Source: CAYQDR01 sp964416315 (lineage in GTDB: Bacteria; Methylomirabilota; Methylomirabilia; Rokubacteriales; DASRDR01). From it: a stretch of DNA of 7,835 bases. The position numbers and the translations under genes were made by a program. Of this stretch, positions 1 to 6,939 are shown one piece after another. Every line of letters begins with the position of its first letter. The first letter of the stretch is position 1. The notes below the pieces were generated by a model, which was given only the letters and a program-made list of their open reading frames with translations, made no database searches and was not told the DNA's origin. The stretch spans positions 1-7,835 of the forward strand of contig CAYQDR010000172.1 in NCBI GenBank assembly GCA_964416315.1, given 5' to 3'.

Positions 1-619
1 CGTAGAGCCGGTCGGCGACGCGCGTCGCGTTCATCAGGTTGGACTCGGCGATGAGGAGCGAGACCCCCATCGCCTTGATCTTCGTCACCGCCTCGATGAA
101 CCGGTCGACCACCACCGGGGCGAGGCCCTCCAGGGGCTCGTCGAGGAGGAGGACGGAGGGCGAGAGCAGCATCGCGCGCGCGATCGCGACCATCTTCTTC
201 TGACCGCCGGAGAGGTTCAGCCCGCGCCGCCCGAGGAGCTCCCGGACCTCGGGGAACACCGCGAAGACCCGCTCCCCCGTCTGGTCGGCGCCCGGCTTCG
301 CCTGCGCCGCGAGCGACCGGCCGATCTCGAAGTTCTCGGCGACCGTGAGGTCGGGGAAGATGCCGGCGTCCTCGGGCGCGTAGCCGATCCCGAGCCGCGC
401 GCGCTCGTGGGCCGGGAGCCGGGTGATGTCGCGCCCGTTGTAGGTGATCCGGCCCGACCGCGGGGCGAGCAGGCCCATGATGCTGTCGATGGTGGTCGTC
501 TTCCCGGCGCCGTTCCGCCCGACCAGGCAGGTCGCCTTGGCGTCCCCGACGACCAGGGACACGTTCCGGAGGACGTGCGCCGGGCCGCGGAAGGTGTTGA
601 CGCGGTCAAGCTCGAGCAT
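1..619 (-). CDS. livF: LivF-type ABC transporter ATP-binding protein (3' end outside window)
   Basis: One of the two ATPase subunits of a branched-chain-amino-acid-type (HAAT) importer; it binds and hydrolyses ATP on the cytoplasmic face of the LivHM pore. 206 residues are visible, starting at ATG 619 (MLELDRVNTF). Visible motifs are Walker A GRNGAGKT (residues 34-41), a Q-loop region YAPEDAGIFPDLTVAENF (80-97) with the E found at this place in LivF, the ABC signature LSGGQ (136-140), and Walker B VLLLDEP (156-162) with the catalytic Glu. LivF proteins are about 235 residues, so roughly 30 are missing beyond base 1. The start overlaps the livG end by 14 bases, which implies translational coupling; no clear Shine-Dalgarno is seen. 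At the H-switch, where E. coli LivF has VEQN, this protein reads AESN (191-194). The family call is firm; the substrate is not shown. Confidence 0.95.
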   Translation of the reverse strand, partial: MLELDRVNTFRGPAHVLRNVSLVVGDAKATCLVGRNGAGKTTTIDSIMGLLAPRSGRITYNGRDITRLPAHERARLGIGYAPEDAGIFPDLTVAENFEIGRSLAAQAKPGADQTGERVFAVFPEVRELLGRRGLNLSGGQKKMVAIARAMLLSPSVLLLDEPLEGLAPVVVDRFIEAVTKIKAMGVSLLIAESNLMNATRVADRLY

Positions 620-1364
620 GGTGCGCGCCGAGGAGCGTCGTGGTCACCTGTTCGTTCGCCCGGATCTCGTCCGGCGTCCCGTCGGCCAGGACCGTGCCCT
701 GGTGCATCACCACGATGCGGTTCGAGTACTTGAAGACCACGTCCATATCGTGCTCGATGATCACGGCCGTGATCCGCCCGGACCGGACGATGGCCGTGAT
801 GATGTCCATGATCGGGGCCTTCTCGCGCGTGCTGACCCCGCTCGTCGGCTCGTCGAGGAACAGGAGCTTCGGCCGGAGCGCGTAGGCGACGGCGACGTCG
901 AGCAGCTTCCGCTCGCCCTGGGCGAGCCCGCCGGCCACCATCCCGGCCTTCGCGTCGAGGCCGAACTCGTGGAGGATCTGCATGGCCTCGTCGCGGACGG
1001 CGGCGTCATGGTCGGCGAGCGCGAAGAGCTTCCGCGTCTTGCCCTGGCGGGAGAAGATGGACAGCGCCACGTTGTCGAGCGTCGTGAGCCGGTCGAACAG
1101 GTTGACGAGCTGGAAGCTCCGGGCGATCCCCTCCGCGATCCGCTGGTGGATGGACTGGTGGGTCACGTCGATCTCCTGGAAGACGATGCTCCCGCTGTCC
1201 GGGCGGAGCAGCCCGCTGACGAGGTTCACGAGCGTCGTCTTGCCGGCGCCGTTCGACCCGATGAGGGCGAGCAGCTCGCCCTGGTTGACCGTGAAGTTCA
1301 CGCTGTCCACCGCGTGCGTCTCGCCGAAGTATTTCTTGAGGCTCCTGGTCGCGAGCAGGGTCAT
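606..1364 (-). CDS. livG: LivG-type ABC transporter ATP-binding protein
   Basis: Second ATPase of the HAAT importer, 252 residues, complete and of normal family length. Motifs in order: Walker A GSNGAGKTT (36-44), Q-loop Gln85 in ARSFQLVNLF, signature LAQGE (147-151, a divergent form of the LSxGQ motif), Walker B KLLFLDEP (166-173), and H-switch His205 in IIEHDMDVV. The C-terminal stretch from about 215 (RIVVMHQGTVLADGTPDEI) matches the LivG-specific tail. ATG 1364 was chosen because MTLLATRSLKKYF is the normal LivG beginning and a G-rich Shine-Dalgarno-like GGGGGGT lies about 6 bases upstream. The frame stays open for 49 more codons, but that extension is low-complexity Arg/Gly/Pro. livG is separated from livM by 174 bases, the largest gap in the operon, and overlaps livF by 14 bases. 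Confidence 0.95.
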   Translation of the reverse strand: MTLLATRSLKKYFGETHAVDSVNFTVNQGELLALIGSNGAGKTTLVNLVSGLLRPDSGSIVFQEIDVTHQSIHQRIAEGIARSFQLVNLFDRLTTLDNVALSIFSRQGKTRKLFALADHDAAVRDEAMQILHEFGLDAKAGMVAGGLAQGERKLLDVAVAYALRPKLLFLDEPTSGVSTREKAPIMDIITAIVRSGRITAVIIEHDMDVVFKYSNRIVVMHQGTVLADGTPDEIRANEQVTTTLLGAHHARA

Positions 1365-1405
1365 TCGGGACCCCCCACACCCCCGTCCCCGATCGATCGG
1401 ATCGC

Positions 1406-1441
1406 CGGGACGGCTCGGGCTAGCGCCCTCGCGACGTCCCG
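1406..1441 (-). promoter_or_regulatory. Intercistronic stem-loop between livM and livG
   Basis: The 174-base gap 1365-1538 contains an imperfect hairpin. The outer arms CGGGACG (1406-1412) and CGTCCCG (1435-1441) pair perfectly over 7 bp. Inside an internal loop, GGGC (1417-1420) pairs with GCCC (1425-1428) around a 4-base loop. A smaller 5-bp GC-rich stem (1481-1485 with 1492-1496) lies closer to livM, and a 12-base perfect palindrome CCGATCGATCGG (1389-1400) lies between the hairpin and livG. No T-run follows on the transcribed strand, so this is not a classical terminator. RNA processing, attenuation or mRNA protection are possible; which one is unknown. I see no convincing promoter in the gap. 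In GC-rich DNA, stems of this size can also arise by chance. Confidence 0.4.
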
Positions 1442-1538
1442 CCCCTCCGGTCGCCTTCGGGGGGAGGGGAGGCGTAGCCCGCCGGCGTCGCCCGGCACAA
1501 CCGGTAACCATGCGACGCTTGGCCCCCGGAGGCTCATC

Positions 1539-2522
1539 TCAGGCGCTTCCCCGCGCCCGCGCGAACAGTCGCGCGGCCGTGCCGGCGATCCCCGCCGGCA
1601 GGGCGAGCACCAGGACGACGAGCACCACCCCCAGCACCATCTGCCAGTACACGGTGTGCCCCACGGCATAGGTCTCGAGATAGTTGTAGAGGACGGCGCC
1701 GACGATGGGCCCGGCGAAGGTCTGGAAGCCGCCGAGCACCGTGAAGAAGACGATCTTGCCCGAGAAGGTCCAGACCAGGATGTCCGGGGTCGTCAGACCG
1801 TTGAGCGGGACCCAGAGGGTTCCCGCGAGCCCGGTGTAGACGCCCGAGACCAGGAAGGCGAACCACCGGTAGCGCCACACCTGGACCCCGACGAACTCCG
1901 CGCGGGTCTCGTTGTCACGGATGGCCTGCAGCGCCTTGCCGAACGGCGAGTGGACGATGACCCACATGACGCCGACGCCGGCCAGGAAGATGATCAGGAC
2001 GTAGTAGTAGTACCGGTGGGCCAGGAAGGCCATCTTGTCCTGCCCCGGGGCCATCTGGACCCCCAGGAGTGATGGCGTTGGCACACGCAGCCCGTCGGTC
2101 CCGCCGGTGACCCAGAAGAACTTGAAGGCCAGGCTCCACAGAACCTGGGACAGCGCCAGGGTGAGGATGCTGAAGAAGATCCGCGTGTACCGGACGCAGA
2201 GGAACCCGAACAGGGCGGCCACGGCGGCCGAGGTCAGGACGCCCCCGACGATGAAGGCCTCCATGGACGCGAGCTTCAGGTACTTCACCATGAAGGCCAC
2301 CGCATAGGCCCCCACGCCGAAGAAGGCGGAGTGGCCGAAGGACAGGAGGCCCGTGTAGCCCAGAAGGAGGTTGAAGCCGAGTGCGGCGATCGCGAAGATC
2401 AGGCCGTACGAGAGCTGGGTGACCTCGTACGGCGACACCAGGTACGGCAGGACGAACAGAAGCAGGACGATGGGGAGAGCGTAGAACAGCAGACGCTTGG
2501 GCGGCACGCGGACAGCGCTCAT
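1539..2522 (-). CDS. livM: LivM-type branched-chain amino acid ABC transporter permease
   Basis: Inner-membrane permease of the HAAT importer; with LivH it forms the translocation pore. 327 residues, complete. It is strongly hydrophobic throughout, with several membrane segments (about 11-30, 37-58, 63-80, 88-108, 116-138, 172-192, 219-240, 256-280, 293-312 by eye). The family hallmark LGFNLLLGYTGLLSFGHSAF is at 48-67. The cytoplasmic coupling loop FGKALQAIRDNETRAEFVGV (194-213) resembles the EAA loop that contacts the ATPase. GTLWVPLNGLTTPDILVWTF followed by VLGGFQTFAGPIVGA (262-276) is also typical of LivM. ATG 2522 overlaps the livH stop by 4 bases (ATGA), so translation is probably coupled. 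Longer in-frame starts inside livH give only low-complexity sequence and were not used. Ends in TGA, followed by the 174-base gap before livG. Confidence 0.96.
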   Translation of the reverse strand: MSAVRVPPKRLLFYALPIVLLLFVLPYLVSPYEVTQLSYGLIFAIAALGFNLLLGYTGLLSFGHSAFFGVGAYAVAFMVKYLKLASMEAFIVGGVLTSAAVAALFGFLCVRYTRIFFSILTLALSQVLWSLAFKFFWVTGGTDGLRVPTPSLLGVQMAPGQDKMAFLAHRYYYYVLIIFLAGVGVMWVIVHSPFGKALQAIRDNETRAEFVGVQVWRYRWFAFLVSGVYTGLAGTLWVPLNGLTTPDILVWTFSGKIVFFTVLGGFQTFAGPIVGAVLYNYLETYAVGHTVYWQMVLGVVLVVLVLALPAGIAGTAARLFARARGSA

Positions 2523-3394
2523 GTGCGGCCGAACAGCCCGGCCGGCCGGATCAGCAGCACAACGGCCGCCATGAAGTAGAGCACGGCCAGCTCGACCTCC
2601 GGGAAAAAGGCGATGCCGAACTCCCTGACGACGCCGACCATGAGCGCCCCGAGGAGGGCGCCCTCGAGGCTGCCGAGCCCCCCGATCACCACCACGACGA
2701 ACGCCAGGATCAGCGCGTCCACCCCCATGCCCAGGACCGCGCCCTGCTGCGGGACGACGATGGCGCCGCCCAGGCCGGCCATGAAACAGCCCAGGGTGAA
2801 CGCCTGCACGTAGACCCGGTTGACGTTCACCCCCAGCGCCGAGGCCATCCGCATGTTCTGGGAGGTCGCCCGCAGGATCACGCCGAACTTGGTCCGGTAC
2901 ACGAACGCCCACAACGCCGCGGCGGCGATCCCGCCGACGACGATGACCGCCAGGTTGTAGTTCGGGTAGATGGTGTCGCCGATGGAGAGGCTCCCCGGAC
3001 CCTCGAAGAGCGCGCTGGCCTGAAGCGGGTAGGGTCCCCAGAGGAAGCGCATCAGGTCCTCGAGGATCAGGAGCAGGCCGAACGTGATCAGCAGCTGGTA
3101 CTCCTCCGCCCGCTTGTAGAGCGGCCGGAGCAGGGTGGGCTCGAGGACCGCGCCGAGCGCCCCGGCGGCGACGGCGCCGGCCGGCAGGAGCACGTAGAGG
3201 ACGGCGTTCGGGACGCCGCCCAGTACCAAGCCCACGGTCCATGCGGTGACGTACGCGCCGAAGGCGTAGAGATTTCCATGGGCGAGGTTGACGATCCGCA
3301 TGACGCCGTAAATGAGGCTGAGGCCGCCGGCGATGAGAAAGAGGATGGAGGCGTAGAGCAGAGCGTTGAACAGGTGGACGATCAGGGTGGTCAT
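2519..3394 (-). CDS. livH: LivH-type branched-chain amino acid ABC transporter permease
   Basis: Partner permease to LivM, 291 residues, complete and of normal length. Hydrophobic helices alternate with short loops. Recognisable family sequence includes GGLSLIYGVMRIVNLAHGNL (23-42), the ATPase-contact loop RTKFGVILRATSQNMRMASALGVN (167-190), and the C-terminal VVVVIGGLGSLEGALLGALM region (233-252) ending in IRPAGLFGRT. ATG 3394 gives the usual LivH N-terminus. It follows the upstream 758-residue protein's stop by 16 bases, so the two are almost certainly on one transcript. Only a weak G-rich Shine-Dalgarno is seen. The family call is secure; whether the solute is a branched-chain amino acid, an amide, urea or another small molecule cannot be read from the permease. 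Confidence 0.96.
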   Translation of the reverse strand: MTTLIVHLFNALLYASILFLIAGGLSLIYGVMRIVNLAHGNLYAFGAYVTAWTVGLVLGGVPNAVLYVLLPAGAVAAGALGAVLEPTLLRPLYKRAEEYQLLITFGLLLILEDLMRFLWGPYPLQASALFEGPGSLSIGDTIYPNYNLAVIVVGGIAAAALWAFVYRTKFGVILRATSQNMRMASALGVNVNRVYVQAFTLGCFMAGLGGAIVVPQQGAVLGMGVDALILAFVVVVIGGLGSLEGALLGALMVGVVREFGIAFFPEVELAVLYFMAAVVLLIRPAGLFGRT

Positions 3395-3410
3395 GTCGCG
3401 GTGCGCCGGG

Positions 3411-5687
3411 TCACGGGATCCGGTGAGTCAGGACGCGGATCTCCGGGTTCACGTGGTTGTCCCCCAGGTAGAGCGCCACCAGGACCGTGTACGGGCCCGG
3501 CTTCAGCCGGCCCTTCAGATCCACCGCGAAGACGCCCGCGCCCGCGTGGGGCGCCGTGCCGGACAGCACCACCTCACCGTCCGACCCGACGACCACGTAC
3601 CGGCAGACGGGGAGGTCGCGCGCGTCCCCGCCCGAGGCCGGGACCCGGAGCGGCTCCCGGACGATGTTGTACGACCGCATGAACTTCTCGATTCGCTCGA
3701 CGTCGGCGTGGACCTCGAGCCGGTCCCCCCGTGGCTCGACCTTGGCGACGTAGGCTCGGCGCGGAATCGGGTAGCGGTCGTACGAGCCCACGCCGAGCGG
3801 GTACGTGAAGTCGCGGAACGCCTGGAGCCCGGCCCCGTCGGCGGACCAGGTCTCCAGGCGGTAGGGACCGTTGGTGACGAGGAAGTGGCCGTGCCTGTCG
3901 TAAAAGCGCCGGAGCGCGGCCCAGCGCTCCCGGGCGTCGTCGGCGGTGACGAAGCGCGTCAGCGCGGCCGGGACGTGCCCGCGTCGGGCGAAGTCGGCCA
4001 CGAGCGGCGCCAGCCCTTCCTTGAGCTTCTGGTCGCGGACCAGATCCAGCCAGGGGATCCCGCGACGCGCCGCCTCCTCCCGGGAGAACGCGGCGAGCCC
4101 GCGCTGGACCGCCTCCTCCATCAGGGCGAGGACGTGCCAGGGGACCGGGCTCCAGGGGGCGGTGACGGCGGCGGCCTGCTGGGGGTCGAGCGGCGGGTGC
4201 TGCCCGTACACCTCCACGGTGTGGACGATGTACGTGAACGTGATCTCGCCGAACCTAAGGGTGTCCGTGTCCACGCGCGTCGGGCGGAGCGCGACGAGCC
4301 ACTCGCGCAGGAGCGCGGTGCCCGCGTCCACGGCCGGATCGTACGCCGGCCCGCTCCGCGACGCGCCCCACCGGTAGGCGAGACTCACCGGGTAGAGCAC
4401 GTCGGCGGCGGCCATGCGCGTGCCGTCGTGGAACAGCGAGGTGAGCACGCGGTAGACGACCTTCGCCCGGACGCTGCGCCCCGGCCCCGCTTCCCGGAAG
4501 AACCCCGTGCCGGAGGCGGGAACGAGGGCATCCGGGGGCACCGCCACCGGGGCACCGGTCTCGACCGTCGTGGTCGTCACCCGGTTGCCGATCCAGCTCG
4601 CGCCGTGCGGGGTCGGGAAGTAGGCCGGGTCCCCCAGCGCCAGCCAGAGCAGCCGCCCCGCGGGGTCGGTGAAGCCCCCGACGGGGTTCCAGGCGGCGGC
4701 CGGGCGCGTCCCGATCCCGAGCCGGAGCCACCCGTTCCAGGGGAAGTCCTTCAGCTTGGCGGTCCGGAGGAAGATCGCGGAGTTGAACCCGCTCTGGGAG
4801 TCGTACGCGATGTTCTCGATCCCCTGGGAGAACTCGGCGCTGAAGGGCTCCCGCCGGACGGTGTACCCGAGGACGACCCGCTCGCACCCCGCTCCGAGGA
4901 GCGACACGAGCCGCCGCTCCAGCGCGAGGCGCTCGCTCGGACGCGCGTGAGCGCCCCGGACGAGGCGCGCGTAGAGGTCGCCGGCAGTCCGCTTCGCGCC
5001 GCGATCCTGCAGCGCGCCGCCGTGGAGCAGGTAGGCGTGGAACCACCCCTCCTTGAGCCATGGGGGGCCGAGCCAGCCGTTCACGCTCACCCGCTGGGGC
5101 GCGGTGAGGTCGTCGACGTCGATCTGCTCGAGGGTGACGTTCCACCCCTCCCCGTCCGGGGCCCAGCGCCCCCCGAGCAGCGCTTCCGCCACGGCGCCCC
5201 GTGCCCGCACCTTGAGCGGCGGCGCGACGGCCGCGGGCTCCGGCGTTCGGAGGGGCTGCTTCGCCGCCTCGGCGAGGTCGAAGTGCTGGAGGTAGTCGGC
5301 GTGGAACGGGGTCACCGGGTAGGGATGGAAGCGGTACGCCCCCTGGTCCGCGGCGAGCGCCCGGCGGAGGACGCCGGCGGCCCCGCAGCGCGCCTGCCGG
5401 TCGGCCCAGGGCCCGCTCGCCGTCCCGAACGTCGCGACGACCCAGGCGCCCAGCGATTCGACCTGGGCCACGTCTTTCGGGGGCGTGGCAGAGGCGAAAG
5501 GGTCGCCGCCGACGTAGGCGTGGATGCCGGCCTGCGGGAGGAGCGTCGCGGCCGTCCCCGGGTCCACCGTCTCGATCCGGATCTCCTGCGGATAGAACGA
5601 GGGGTAGAAGGGGAGTTCGTGGCCGGCCTCGCCGGGCCCGACCGCGAGCACGCAGAGCGCCAGGAGGACCAGGGCCGGACGGTTCAC
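3411..5687 (-). CDS. Large secreted protein with family-5 solute-binding-protein-like core, embedded in the Liv operon
   Basis: 758 residues, start GTG 5687. A Sec-type signal peptide is visible (MNRPALVLLALCVLAVGPGEA, likely cut after Ala21); no lipobox. Residues about 22-325 match no family I recognise. They include an aromatic N-terminus (HELPFYPSFYPQEIRIE), RFHPYPVTPFHADYL (119-133) and PPWLKEGWFHAYLLHG (208-223). The core from about 330 to 650 resembles peptide/nickel/opine-type binding proteins (SBP_bac_5): AWNPVGGFTDPAGRLL (332-347), SLFHDGTRMAAADVLYPVSL (417-436, like the FHDGTPLTAEDV motif) and TNGPYRLETW (605-614). The last 110 residues look like a beta-sandwich (LKPGPYTVLVALYLGD, 728-743). 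A second solute-binding or accessory protein for the same importer is inferred from its place between livK and livH; an unrelated periplasmic role is possible. A strong hairpin lies 11 bases before the start, and no Shine-Dalgarno is visible. Confidence 0.82.
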   Translation of the reverse strand: MNRPALVLLALCVLAVGPGEAGHELPFYPSFYPQEIRIETVDPGTAATLLPQAGIHAYVGGDPFASATPPKDVAQVESLGAWVVATFGTASGPWADRQARCGAAGVLRRALAADQGAYRFHPYPVTPFHADYLQHFDLAEAAKQPLRTPEPAAVAPPLKVRARGAVAEALLGGRWAPDGEGWNVTLEQIDVDDLTAPQRVSVNGWLGPPWLKEGWFHAYLLHGGALQDRGAKRTAGDLYARLVRGAHARPSERLALERRLVSLLGAGCERVVLGYTVRREPFSAEFSQGIENIAYDSQSGFNSAIFLRTAKLKDFPWNGWLRLGIGTRPAAAWNPVGGFTDPAGRLLWLALGDPAYFPTPHGASWIGNRVTTTTVETGAPVAVPPDALVPASGTGFFREAGPGRSVRAKVVYRVLTSLFHDGTRMAAADVLYPVSLAYRWGASRSGPAYDPAVDAGTALLREWLVALRPTRVDTDTLRFGEITFTYIVHTVEVYGQHPPLDPQQAAAVTAPWSPVPWHVLALMEEAVQRGLAAFSREEAARRGIPWLDLVRDQKLKEGLAPLVADFARRGHVPAALTRFVTADDARERWAALRRFYDRHGHFLVTNGPYRLETWSADGAGLQAFRDFTYPLGVGSYDRYPIPRRAYVAKVEPRGDRLEVHADVERIEKFMRSYNIVREPLRVPASGGDARDLPVCRYVVVGSDGEVVLSGTAPHAGAGVFAVDLKGRLKPGPYTVLVALYLGDNHVNPEIRVLTHRIP

Positions 5688-5698
5688 GGTCGCAAGGC

Positions 5699-5747
5699 AA
5701 CAGCGGGTCCGACCGAGCTCGCGCGGAGCCCGGTCGAACCCGCCGTC
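5699..5747 (-). promoter_or_regulatory. 22-bp intercistronic RNA hairpin after the livK-like gene
   Basis: On the minus-strand transcript, bases 5747-5726 pair with 5720-5699 around the 5-base loop CGCGC. The inner 18 positions, GCGGGTTCGACCGGGCTC against GAGCTCGGTCGGACCCGC, are 16 Watson-Crick pairs plus two G.U pairs. Four more pairs (two of them G.U) extend it to 22 bp without a bulge. All four wobbles are G.U only in the minus-strand RNA and would be A.C mismatches on the plus strand, which points to a functional minus-strand RNA. It begins 19 bases after the livK-like stop and ends 11 bases before the next GTG. There is no U-tract, so full termination is unlikely. Protection of the upstream binding-protein mRNA, partial attenuation, or masking of downstream translation are the plausible roles. 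Confidence 0.78.
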
Positions 5748-5766
5748 TGCCAGCAGTCAGGCTCCC

Positions 5767-6915
5767 CTACGAGACCTTGGGCCAGGTCTGCTCGATCCAG
5801 GTGTAGGTCGAGGTCGGCTCCCCCTTCGGCCAGCCCGGAGGCGCCGTGATGTTCCGGATCGGGATCGTGATGAACTTGTTGGCGTCGAGGATCTGGAACG
5901 GGTAGTCGCCGGAGTTCACGCTGAACCCCGTCACCGCGTCCTTGTACCCCTGGTGGTTGTCCGGGCGGATGTGGAGGTACCCGGCCGGGCCGGAGATCGA
6001 CGCGCCCGAGAGCTGGCTGATGACGGCGTCGTCGTCGGGCCAGCCGCCCGTGAGCTTGTTCGCCTTCTCGACCGCCTGTTTCAGGAGGCCCATCGTGACG
6101 TAGGAGCCCTCGGACTGGAAGTTCGGGTACTCCTTCCAGCGGTCGTAGTACTTCTTGACGAACTGGGTGTTGAGCGGCCAGCGGTTCGCGGGCGGGTTGG
6201 TGAAGTAGTAGTTGGAGTGGATCCCGCCGATGACCCCCTCCGGGTGGTCCTTGCCGATCGCGTGGGGGGCGACGCCGAACGCGATCATGCTCGTGAACTT
6301 CATCTTCTTGAAGAGATCGTAGCGCAGGGCCTGCTTGTACATGGCGATGTAGTCGCCGCCCCACACCGACGAGACCAGGAGGTCCGGCTTCTTCCCGATG
6401 GCGTTCGTGATGTGGGAGGTGAAGTCGGTCGTCCCGAGCTTCGGCCACCCCTCGTAGACCACGTCGGTGCCGGGGACGAGCTTCTTGATCGCCACCGTGA
6501 AGTGGTCGAAGGCGTTGCGCCCGTAGGAGTAGTCGGGGTGGATGTGCGCGATCTTCCGAACCTGCGGCCAGGTCATCGCGGTCGCGACGGCCGCGGTCAC
6601 GCCGTCGGCCGACTGCATGTTGGTGATCCGGAAGATGTAGTGGGGGTTCGGCACCGCCTTGTCGAAGAGGAAGTCGGTGCAGCCGTCCACGAAGATCGTC
6701 AGGAGCTTCAACTCCTCGGCCACCGGCCCCAGCGCCGGCGTGTTGCCGCTCGAGATGACGCCGGTGAAGAGGTCGATCTGCTCGGGGATCGGCCCCCTCG
6801 GCTGTGCCTTCGCCTCTCCGGGCTGGACCAGCGGCGCCGCGGTCGCGGTGGCGGCGGCGCCGACGGTGACACCCAGGTTCTTGAGAAAGTCGCGACGCAC
6901 GGACGCGAACGTCAA
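5767..6915 (-). CDS. livK: Tat-exported HAAT-type substrate-binding protein with an apparent internal deletion (livK-like)
   Basis: Periplasmic binding protein of the Peripla_BP_6 (Leu/Ile/Val-binding) type, 382 residues, first gene of the importer operon. A twin-arginine signal is clear: VRRDFLKNLG (6-15), hydrophobic stretch to about 30, AKA cleavage motif after residue 37. Family sequence follows: LFTGVISSGNTPALGPVAEE (49-68), IFVDGCTDFLF (74-84), AHIHPDYSYGRNAF (123-136), GTTDFTSHI (161-169), DLLVSSVWGGDY (178-189) and a C-terminal QILDANKFITIP (341-352). What is missing is the usual first 70 or so mature residues (strand 1, the SGP loop, and the AVEEIN and GRK segments): the text jumps from GPIPEQ (41-46) straight to IDLF. 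TTG 6915 gives a complete n-region; GTG 6900, five codons later, is an equally credible start. Neither has a clear Shine-Dalgarno. A promoter lies 25 bases upstream. Confidence 0.9.
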   Translation of the reverse strand: MTFASVRRDFLKNLGVTVGAAATATAAPLVQPGEAKAQPRGPIPEQIDLFTGVISSGNTPALGPVAEELKLLTIFVDGCTDFLFDKAVPNPHYIFRITNMQSADGVTAAVATAMTWPQVRKIAHIHPDYSYGRNAFDHFTVAIKKLVPGTDVVYEGWPKLGTTDFTSHITNAIGKKPDLLVSSVWGGDYIAMYKQALRYDLFKKMKFTSMIAFGVAPHAIGKDHPEGVIGGIHSNYYFTNPPANRWPLNTQFVKKYYDRWKEYPNFQSEGSYVTMGLLKQAVEKANKLTGGWPDDDAVISQLSGASISGPAGYLHIRPDNHQGYKDAVTGFSVNSGDYPFQILDANKFITIPIRNITAPPGWPKGEPTSTYTWIEQTWPKVS

Positions 6916-6939
6916 AGAGATGCGCCGGATGGTGGGTCT

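Noticed and set aside
1389..1400. 12-base perfect palindrome as a repressor operator
   Set aside because: GATC-containing palindromes this short are common by chance, and no promoter is visible beside it; kept only as a note within the livM-livG gap.
1365..1511. 49-residue N-terminal extension of LivG
   Set aside because: The extension is Arg/Gly/Pro-rich and unlike any LivG N-terminus; ATG 1364 has a G-rich ribosome site and begins the normal family sequence.
444..2072. 542-codon plus-strand frame running across livF, livG and livM
   Set aside because: It crosses several clear minus-strand genes, is rich in Asp/Arg/His/Val repeats of reverse-complement origin, and has no domain-like sequence.
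2523..3242. In-frame upstream extension of LivM through livH
   Set aside because: It overlaps almost all of livH in another frame, is low-complexity, and the ATGA overlap at 2522 gives the expected LivM start.
5748..5766. Possible classical terminator after the livK-like gene
   Set aside because: The strong hairpin downstream has no U-tract, and the next gene starts 11 bases later on the same strand, so full termination there is unlikely.
3366..5849. 827-codon open frame on the plus strand opposite the 758-residue gene
   Set aside because: Composition is Arg/Gly/Pro/Glu-rich with no family motifs, while the minus-strand frame has a signal peptide and recognisable binding-protein motifs. Long antisense frames are expected at this GC content.
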